A model generated the notes under the pieces. The model was not told where the DNA came from. It saw only the letters and a program-made list of their open reading frames with translations, and made no database searches. Positions 28,867-34,366 of a stretch of 34,366 nucleotides of DNA are shown here, piece by piece. Source of the DNA: Micromonospora trifolii (lineage in GTDB: Bacteria; Actinomycetota; Actinomycetes; Mycobacteriales; Micromonosporaceae); the NCBI RefSeq assembly GCF_022229005.1, contig NZ_JAKKFD010000075.1, forward strand, positions 1 to 34,366. The letters are read 5' to 3'. A program made the position numbers and the translations under genes. Position 1 is the stretch's first letter. Each line of letters begins with the position of its first letter.

Positions 28867-31266
28867 ATGACCGAGACCAAACTCGGCACCGAATCCCGCA
28901 CCGCCGTGATCGACAACGGGTCCTTCGGCACCCGCGAGATCACCTTCTCCACCGGTCGGCTGGCTCGCCAGGCCGCCGGTTCCGTCATCGCCCAGCTGGG
29001 CGAGACGGTCGTTCTCTCCGCCACGACCGCCGGTAAGCACCCGAAGGAGCAGTTCGACTTCTTCCCGCTGACCGTCGACGTCGAGGAGCGGATGTACGCC
29101 GCGGGCCGCATCCCCGGCTCGTTCTTCCGCCGTGAGGGTCGGCCCAGCGAGGACGCGATCCTCACCTGCCGGCTGATCGACCGGCCGCTGCGCCCGTCCT
29201 TCGTCAAGGGCCTGCGCAACGAGGTCCAGGTCGTCGAGACCATCCTCGCGCTCGACCCGCAGCACCCGTACGACGTCGTGGCGATCAACGCCGCCTCGAT
29301 GTCGACCAAGCTCTCCGGCCTGCCGTTCTCCGGCCCGATCGGTGCGACCCGCGTCGCCCACATCGACGGCCAGTGGGTCGCCTTCCCGACCCTGGAGGAG
29401 CTGGCTCGCGCCACCTTCGACATGGTCGTGGCCGGCCGCACGCTCGAAGACGGCGACGTCGCGATCATGATGGTCGAGGCCGAGGCCACCCCGAACGCCG
29501 TCGCCCTCATCTCGGCCGGTGCCACCGCCCCGACCGAGGAGGTCGTCGCCAGCGGCCTGGAGGCCGCCAAGCCGGCGATTCGTGAGCTGTGCCGCGCGCA
29601 GAGCGAGCTGGCCGAGGTCGCCGCCAAGCCGGTCACCGAGTTCCCGGTCTTCCTGGACTACCAGGACGACGTGTACGACGCCGTCTCCGAGCTGGCTCGC
29701 GGTGAGGTCGCCGAGGCGATCACCATCGCCGGCAAGGCCGACCGCGAGGAGGCCCTGGACCGGGTCAAGGCCCGGGTCGCCGAGGAGTTGGGCGCTCGGT
29801 TCGAGGGTCGGGAGAAGGAGCTCAGCGCCGCCTTCCGGTCGCTGACCAAGTCCGAGGTGCGCAACCGCGTGCTGCGCGAGCAGGTCCGCATGGACGGGCG
29901 TGGCCCGCGTGACATCCGGGCGCTGACCGCCGAGGTCGGCGTACTGCCCCGGGTGCACGGTTCGGCGCTGTTCGAGCGGGGCGAGACCCAGATCCTGGGC
30001 GTCACCACGCTGAACATGCTCCGGATGGAGCAGATGGTGGACACGCTGTCCCCCGAGAACCGCAAGCGCTACATGCACAACTACAACTTCCCGCCGTACT
30101 CGACCGGTGAGACCGGCCGGGTCGGCTCGCCGAAGCGTCGCGAGATCGGTCACGGTGCCCTCGCCGAGCGCGCGCTGATCCCGGTGCTGCCGTCGCGCGA
30201 GGAGTTCCCGTACGCCATCCGGCAGGTGTCGGAGGCGCTCGGCTCCAACGGTTCCACCTCGATGGGTTCGGTCTGCGCCTCGACGCTGGGCCTGCTCTCC
30301 GCGGGTGTTCCGCTGAAGGCGCCGGTCGCCGGCATCGCGATGGGCCTCATCTCCGACGAGGTGGACGGCAAGACCCAGTACGTGACGCTGACCGACATCC
30401 TCGGTGCCGAGGACGCGTTCGGTGACATGGACTTCAAGGTCGCCGGCACGCCGGAGTTCGTCACCGCGCTCCAGCTCGACACCAAGCTCAACGGCATCCC
30501 GTCGGACGTGCTGGCCTCCGCGCTGCAGCAGGCGAACGAGGCCCGCCAGGTCATCCTCGGGGTCATGAAGGCGGCGATCGAGGCTCCGGCCGAGATGTCC
30601 GACTACGCGCCGCGGGTCACCACCGTCAAGATCCCGGTCGACAAGATCGGCATGGTGATCGGCCCGAAGGGGCAGACCATCAACGCGATCCAGGACGAGA
30701 CCGGCGCCGAGATCTCCATCGAGGACGACGGCACGATCTACGTCGGCGCGACCAACGGCCCGTCGGCCCAGGCGGCCGTCGACCGGATCAACGGCATCGC
30801 CAACCCGACGCTGCCGAAGCAGGGCGAGCGGTTCCTCGGCACCGTGGTCAAGACCGCCGCGTTCGGCGCGTTCATCTCGCTCCTGCCGGGCCGTGACGGC
30901 CTGCTGCACATCTCCAAGGTGGGCGACGGCAAGCGGGTCGAGCGCGTCGAGGACTTCCTCAACGTCGGTGACCGGGTCGAGGTCGAGATCGCGGACATCG
31001 ACGCCCGCGGCAAGATCTACCTCGACAAGGTCCGCCCGGAGGGCACCGAGGCTCCGGCCGCCGGTGAGGCCGCCGCTGGCGACCGGCCGGCTGGTCGGGA
31101 CCGGGGCGACCGGGCTCCGCGTGACCGCGGCGACCGTGAGCGTGGCGGCGACCGTGGCGGGCGTGGCCCGGAGCGCGGCGGCGAGGGCGGCAACGGCGGC
31201 AACGGCGGCGGCGGCGAGGGTGGCGAGGGCGGCGAGCGTCCGCGCCGCCGGACCCGGCACAGCTGA
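28867..31266 (+). CDS. pnp: Polyribonucleotide nucleotidyltransferase (PNPase)
   Basis: PNPase degrades RNA phosphorolytically from the 3' end. The 799-residue product has two RNase PH cores (about 10-230 and 335-560) joined by a helical domain, then KH (about 590-650, with VIGPKGQTINAI) and S1 (about 655-730, with FGAFISLLPGRDGLLHISKV). The second core has the catalytic DILGAEDAFGDMDFK segment (510-524). From about 733 there is a disordered tail rich in Gly, Arg and Glu (GDRGDR, GGRGPERGG, GGEGG) ending RPRRRTRHS. The ATG at 28867 has AAGGAG twelve bases upstream, and the in-frame extension to 28651 covers the leader palindromes. It follows rpsO, as is usual. Confidence 0.97.
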   Translation: MTETKLGTESRTAVIDNGSFGTREITFSTGRLARQAAGSVIAQLGETVVLSATTAGKHPKEQFDFFPLTVDVEERMYAAGRIPGSFFRREGRPSEDAILTCRLIDRPLRPSFVKGLRNEVQVVETILALDPQHPYDVVAINAASMSTKLSGLPFSGPIGATRVAHIDGQWVAFPTLEELARATFDMVVAGRTLEDGDVAIMMVEAEATPNAVALISAGATAPTEEVVASGLEAAKPAIRELCRAQSELAEVAAKPVTEFPVFLDYQDDVYDAVSELARGEVAEAITIAGKADREEALDRVKARVAEELGARFEGREKELSAAFRSLTKSEVRNRVLREQVRMDGRGPRDIRALTAEVGVLPRVHGSALFERGETQILGVTTLNMLRMEQMVDTLSPENRKRYMHNYNFPPYSTGETGRVGSPKRREIGHGALAERALIPVLPSREEFPYAIRQVSEALGSNGSTSMGSVCASTLGLLSAGVPLKAPVAGIAMGLISDEVDGKTQYVTLTDILGAEDAFGDMDFKVAGTPEFVTALQLDTKLNGIPSDVLASALQQANEARQVILGVMKAAIEAPAEMSDYAPRVTTVKIPVDKIGMVIGPKGQTINAIQDETGAEISIEDDGTIYVGATNGPSAQAAVDRINGIANPTLPKQGERFLGTVVKTAAFGAFISLLPGRDGLLHISKVGDGKRVERVEDFLNVGDRVEVEIADIDARGKIYLDKVRPEGTEAPAAGEAAAGDRPAGRDRGDRAPRDRGDRERGGDRGGRGPERGGEGGNGGNGGGGEGGEGGERPRRRTRHS

Positions 31267-31313
31267 CAGTCGTACAACGCATCACCCACCCCTCGTCGAA
31301 CCGGGAGCAAGTC

Positions 31314-32738
31314 GTGAGTCGGGCCATCAGCGCGCCGTTTCCACCGGATCGACGGGGGGTGGCCTCCGGCTGGCAGGCCAGCCAATCGAGTCGAGCCCGG
31401 GACACCGGGGCGGGCCGCTCCGGCGGCACCGCCCGCGCGGTGACCCGGACGCTCAGCGACGACCCGCTGGGCGGCACGGTACGTCGTACCGTGCTGCCCA
31501 GCGGTCTGCGCGTCCTCACCGAGGCGATTCCGGCGATGCGCAGCGTCTCGTTCGGCATCTGGGTGGCGGTCGGCTCGCGTGACGAGACCGGCCCGCAGGC
31601 CGGTGCCGCGCACTTCCTCGAGCACCTGCTCTTCAAGGGCACCCACAAGCGCACCGCACTGGAGATCTCCTCGCAGATCGAGGCGGTGGGTGGCGAGACC
31701 AACGCCTTCACCACGAAGGAATACACCTGCTACTACGCCCGCGTGCTGGACGAGGACCTGCCGCTGGCGATCGACGTGATGTGTGACCTGGTCGCGGACT
31801 CGCTGTTGGAGCCGGCCGACGTCGAGACCGAGCGTGGCGTGATCCTGGAGGAGATCGCCATGCACGACGACGAGCCGGGTGACGAGGTGCACGACCTCTT
31901 CGTCCAGGCCGTCTACGGCGATCACCCGCTGGGCCGGCTGATCTCCGGCACCGCGGAGACCGTCACCCCGATGACCCGGCGGCAGATCCAGACCTTCTAC
32001 CGGGGTCGCTACACAGCGCCGCAGATCGTCATCGCCGCCGCCGGCAACCTCGACCACGCCGCGGTGGTCAAGCTGGTCCGTCAGGCCGTGCGCGGCACCC
32101 CACTGGACAGCGACCCGGCCAGCCCGGCGCCGCACCGCGCGGCGACCCCGGCGGTACGCACCAAGCCGGTGACCACAGTGGTGGAGCCGAAGGAGACCGA
32201 GCAGGCGCACGTCATCCTCGGCTGCCCCGGCATCGACCGGCTCGACGATCGGCGCTTCGCCCTCGGGGTGCTCAACAACGTGCTCGGCGGCGGCATGTCC
32301 AGCCGCCTGTTCCAGGAGATCCGCGAGCAGCGCGGTCTCGCGTACTCGGTCTACTCCTACGCCAGCCAGTACGCCGACACCGGCCTGTTCGCCGTCTACG
32401 CCGGCTGCGCGCCGGGCAAGGTGGACGAGGTGCTGGCCCTGACCCGCGCCGAGCTGGCCCGGGTGGCCGCCGAGGGGTTGACCGAGGCCGAGGTGGCCCG
32501 GGGCAAGGGCATGAGCAAGGGCTCGTTCGTGCTCGGCCTGGAGGACACCGGTTCCCGGATGAGCCGGCTGGCCAAGGGTGAGTTGCTCTACGGCGACCTG
32601 ATGCCTGTCGACGAGCTGCTCCGCCGGGTCGACGAGGTCACAGTGCAGGACGTGAACGTCCTCGCCGCCGAGCTGCTCAGCCGGCCGATGTCGCTGGCCG
32701 TTGTGGGCCCGTTCGGCGCCGGCGACTTCACGGTCTGA
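31314..32738 (+). CDS. M16 family zinc peptidase (PepR/YmxG-like)
   Basis: The 474-residue product is a pitrilysin-type metallopeptidase. It has the inverted zinc motif HFLEH (H100, E103, H104) with the third ligand Glu180 exactly 76 residues after H104. The C-terminal half has the usual non-catalytic lobe with NNVLGGGMSSRLFQEIREQRGLAYSVYSY, the R/Y pair that completes the active site. In many Gram-positives this gene follows pnp, and its target is not well defined. The first 48 residues are Ser/Arg/Gly-rich and not conserved. The GTG at 31314 follows GGGAG, 47 bases after the pnp stop. Later GTG codons around 31440 could be real starts. Confidence 0.93.
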   Translation: MSRAISAPFPPDRRGVASGWQASQSSRARDTGAGRSGGTARAVTRTLSDDPLGGTVRRTVLPSGLRVLTEAIPAMRSVSFGIWVAVGSRDETGPQAGAAHFLEHLLFKGTHKRTALEISSQIEAVGGETNAFTTKEYTCYYARVLDEDLPLAIDVMCDLVADSLLEPADVETERGVILEEIAMHDDEPGDEVHDLFVQAVYGDHPLGRLISGTAETVTPMTRRQIQTFYRGRYTAPQIVIAAAGNLDHAAVVKLVRQAVRGTPLDSDPASPAPHRAATPAVRTKPVTTVVEPKETEQAHVILGCPGIDRLDDRRFALGVLNNVLGGGMSSRLFQEIREQRGLAYSVYSYASQYADTGLFAVYAGCAPGKVDEVLALTRAELARVAAEGLTEAEVARGKGMSKGSFVLGLEDTGSRMSRLAKGELLYGDLMPVDELLRRVDEVTVQDVNVLAAELLSRPMSLAVVGPFGAGDFTV

Positions 32739-32832
32739 GGTCTGCCGCCCGGCCCGGTCGAGGCACCCCGGTAGGGCGTCCCGACGGGTGGAGCACAGCG
32801 GATCCGGCCGGAAGGGCCCGTCCCTATTGGGA

Positions 32833-32838
32833 TAGGTT
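32833..32838 (+). promoter_or_regulatory. Candidate -10 element, leaderless dapB transcript
   Basis: TAGGTT lies seven bases before the GTG at 32846, with no Shine-Dalgarno. It is in the 107-base gap after the M16 gene and may give dapB its own start. Confidence 0.45.
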
Positions 32839-32845
32839 GTGCCCC

Positions 32846-33613
32846 GTGACTGACGAGCAGGGAAGGACCCCGGCCCAGCAGCTGCGGGTCGGCGTGTTTG
32901 GTGCGCGCGGCCGAATGGGCATCGAGGTCTGCAAGGCGGTCGACGCCGCCGACGATCTCGCCCTGACCGCGGCGATCGACCAGGGCGACAGCCGCTCCTC
33001 CGTCTCCGCCGCCGAGGTGGTCGTCGACTTCACCACGCCGGACGTCGTCATGGACAACCTCCAGTGGTGCATCGAGCAGGGCATCAGCGCGGTGGTCGGC
33101 ACTACCGGCTTCACCGAGCAGCGGCTGGAGCAGGTGCGCGGCTGGCTGGCCGACAAGCCCGAGGTGGGCGTGGTCATCGCCCCGAACTTCGGCATCGGCG
33201 CGGTGCTGATGATGCAGTTCGCCGCGCGGGCCGCCCGACACTTCGAGTCCGTCGAGATCATCGAGCAGCACCACCCGCGCAAGCTGGACGCACCGAGCGG
33301 CACCGCCACCCACACCGCCCGGCAGATCGCCCGGGCCCGTGCCGAGGCCGGGCTCGGGCCCGTTCCGGACGCCACCAAGGACGAGGTGCCGGGTGCGCGG
33401 GGAGCCGAGATCGACGGGGTACGCGTCCACGCGGTGCGCGCCACCGGCCTGGTCGCCCACCAGGAGGTGCTGTTCGGCGGCACCGGCGAGACGCTGACCA
33501 TCCGGCACGACTCGTACGACCGGGTGTCGTTCATGCCGGGTGTGCTGCTGGCCGTCCGCGCGGTGCGCAACCGCCCCGGCCTCACCGTCGGCCTGGACGC
33601 CCTGCTCGACTGA
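32846..33613 (+). CDS. dapB: 4-hydroxy-tetrahydrodipicolinate reductase
   Basis: DapB makes tetrahydrodipicolinate in the lysine and diaminopimelate pathway. The 255-residue product has the NAD(P)-binding motif VGVFGARGRMG (15-25), VVGTTGF and the substrate-binding EQHHPRKLDAPSGTA, with catalytic His142 and Lys146. The C-terminal part has GFHPTxx-equivalent GGTGETLTIRHDSYDR. Compared with the E. coli enzyme, the segment after the first strand is short (AAIDQGDSRSSVSAAEVVVDFTTP), as in actinobacterial DapB. I chose the GTG at 32846, directly after a -10-like TAGGTT. A TTG nine bases upstream is open in frame. It follows the M16 gene by 107 bases. Confidence 0.95.
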   Translation: MTDEQGRTPAQQLRVGVFGARGRMGIEVCKAVDAADDLALTAAIDQGDSRSSVSAAEVVVDFTTPDVVMDNLQWCIEQGISAVVGTTGFTEQRLEQVRGWLADKPEVGVVIAPNFGIGAVLMMQFAARAARHFESVEIIEQHHPRKLDAPSGTATHTARQIARARAEAGLGPVPDATKDEVPGARGAEIDGVRVHAVRATGLVAHQEVLFGGTGETLTIRHDSYDRVSFMPGVLLAVRAVRNRPGLTVGLDALLD

Positions 33614-33667
33614 CCGGCCGGGCCCGTCCGGGGCGAAACCTGGTCGCGGCGCGGCTCTGACCGCACC

Positions 33668-33673
33668 TAGGCT
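33668..33673 (+). promoter_or_regulatory. Candidate -10 element, leaderless GNAT transcript
   Basis: TAGGCT lies six bases before the ATG at 33680 with no Shine-Dalgarno. It is the same hexamer and spacing as in front of map. Confidence 0.45.
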
Positions 33674-33679
33674 GCCCCG

Positions 33680-34150
33680 ATGATCGACGTTGGACATGAT
33701 GACCGGGCCGGGCGGCGAGTGACGCTGCGGCCGGTCGACGACGACAACTGGCGTGCGGTGGCTGATGTCGCCCCGCGCGACGACCAGCGCCGGTTCGTGG
33801 CCGCGCTCGGCGCGCGTTATCTGCTGCTCAGCATGCGCTCCGAGGTGTGGAACTCACTCGCGGTGTACGCCGACGAGACCGTCGTCGGCCACGTCATGTG
33901 GGGCGTGGACGACGACGGCTCGCACTGGATCGGCGGGATGCTGATCGACGCCGCCGAGCAGGCCCAGGGCGTCGGCCGCGCGACCGTGCAGACGCTGGCC
34001 CCCTGGCTGGCCGCCCGGGACGGCAACCCCCCGGTCCGCCTGTCGTACCACCCCGACAACACCCCGGCCGCAGCCCTCTACACCTCCCTGGGCTTCCACC
34101 CCACTGGTGCCATGGACGACGACGAGCTGATCGCCGAACGAACCCCCTGA
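33680..34150 (+). CDS. GNAT family N-acetyltransferase
   Basis: The 156-residue product has the GNAT fold. The start VTLRPVDDDNWRAVADV (14-30) gives strand 1 and helix 1, AVYADETVVGHVMWGVDD (61-78) the central strands, and WIGGMLIDAAEQAQGVGRATVQTL (83-106) with the acetyl-CoA pyrophosphate loop QAQGVGRA. The ending LSYHPDNTPAAALYTSLGFHPTG holds the usual NxxAxxLYxxxGF motif. It resembles SpeG or diamine acetyltransferases in some parts, but the acceptor substrate cannot be read from sequence. It starts at an ATG with a -10-like TAGGCT in front. It is the last gene of the window, followed by two long inverted repeats. Confidence 0.88.
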   Translation: MIDVGHDDRAGRRVTLRPVDDDNWRAVADVAPRDDQRRFVAALGARYLLLSMRSEVWNSLAVYADETVVGHVMWGVDDDGSHWIGGMLIDAAEQAQGVGRATVQTLAPWLAARDGNPPVRLSYHPDNTPAAALYTSLGFHPTGAMDDDELIAERTP

Positions 34151-34155
34151 ACCCC

Positions 34156-34226
34156 GCGATCTTGCACTTTCTGTAGCGACATAAAGAACATTCGACCCAT
34201 CTCGACAACCGAAACTGCAAGATCGC
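34156..34226 (+). repeat. Inverted repeat with GATC, AT-richer loop
   Basis: GCGATCTTGCACTTT (34156-34170) and AAACTGCAAGATCGC (34212-34226) match at 14 of 15 positions around a 41-base loop of unusually low GC. It starts five bases after the GNAT stop, so it may terminate that transcript, but the loop length suggests a dispersed repeat instead. Confidence 0.6.
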
Positions 34227-34248
34227 CGACGCGTCCGACCCGGCCTGG

Positions 34249-34323
34249 GTCGATCATGGAGTTGTGGTGCCTCGCACAAGGGGCACACGTGGAGCTGTTG
34301 CCCACCACAACTCCATGATCGAC
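34249..34323 (+). repeat. Perfect 21-bp inverted repeat
   Basis: The arm at 34249-34269 (GTCGATCATGGAG...GTGGTG) and its exact complement at 34303-34323 surround a 33-base spacer. GATC lies two bases from the outer end. It may be a MITE-like element or a terminator. Its right end touches the G-rich tract. Confidence 0.75.
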
Positions 34324-34358
34324 GGGGGCGGGGCGGGGCGGGGCGGGGCGGGGCGGGG
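34324..34358 (+). repeat. GGGGC short tandem repeat, G-quadruplex-prone
   Basis: Five G are followed by six CGGGG units, giving seven G-runs of four or more separated by single C. Four-run G-quadruplexes can form. It ends eight bases before the window end and may mark an assembly break. Confidence 0.85.
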
Positions 34359-34366
34359 CGGCGCGG

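Noticed and set aside
28345..31260. A 971-codon open frame opposite rpsO and pnp
   Set aside because: Same reason: low-complexity composition, no motifs, antisense to well-identified genes.
34324..34358. GGGGC array as CRISPR or origin iterons
   Set aside because: A five-base simple repeat without spacers. No replication gene near.
1..34366. tRNA, rRNA, insertion sequence or prophage
   Set aside because: No tRNA T-loop motif, no rRNA stretch, no transposase or integrase motif was seen on either strand.

Overview
The window is a very GC-rich (about 70% by eye) actinobacterial segment. Gene content and order point to Micromonosporaceae, most likely Micromonospora or a close relative. The core cluster rimP-nusA-ylxR-infB-DUF503-rbfA-nrnA-dinF-like-truB-ribF-rpsO-pnp-M16 peptidase-dapB follows the usual actinobacterial order. 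Start codons are often GTG, and neighbouring genes are repeatedly joined by four-base GTGA/ATGA stop-start overlaps. Both window ends are G-rich and look like assembly edges.

Layout. (1) 1-1573: the tail of an SDR oxidoreductase, a gamma-glutamyl-type class I amidotransferase and an FMN split-barrel protein. (2) 1767-5765: a 1219-residue PAS-GAF-histidine kinase-receiver-PP2C-RsbW-like protein converging on a small STAS antagonist, together a partner-switching module, with a stress-sigma-like promoter in front of the large gene. (3) 5861-7546: methionine aminopeptidase and a VIT1/CCC1 transporter, separated by two tandem copies of a 59-nt intercistronic element. (4) 7553-13812, minus strand: a deazaflavin-type DUF385 domain fused to a kanamycin-nucleotidyltransferase-like domain; a PadR-ATPase-FtsX permease operon with a palindromic operator inside its promoter; and two ferritin-like proteins, one a Tat lipoprotein. 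(5) 13967-21219: the translation and ribosome-maturation operon. (6) 21323-26077: a less conserved block with small membrane proteins, a free-standing 30-codon gene with a structured leader and terminator, two secretion or membrane-anchored unknowns and a MATE exporter. (7) 26279-33613: truB, ribF, rpsO, pnp, M16 peptidase and dapB. (8) 33680-34366: a GNAT acetyltransferase, two long inverted repeats and a GGGGC tract.

How the genes work together. Regions 5 and 7 make and mature ribosomes (RimP, RbfA, S15), initiate and terminate transcription or translation (NusA, IF-2), modify tRNA (TruB) and turn over RNA (NrnA, PNPase). Region 2 is a signalling switch that can phosphorylate and dephosphorylate a STAS antagonist to release a sigma factor. 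The most unusual signals are small and lie between genes. A 59-nt element begins on one gene's stop codon and ends on the next gene's start codon. Each of its three copies is a 20-codon mini-ORF overlapping both neighbours by four bases. A chain of three ATGA-overlapping mini-ORFs runs from ylxR into a hairpin just ahead of the infB ribosome binding site. Together they suggest that termination-reinitiation relays are a theme of this genome.
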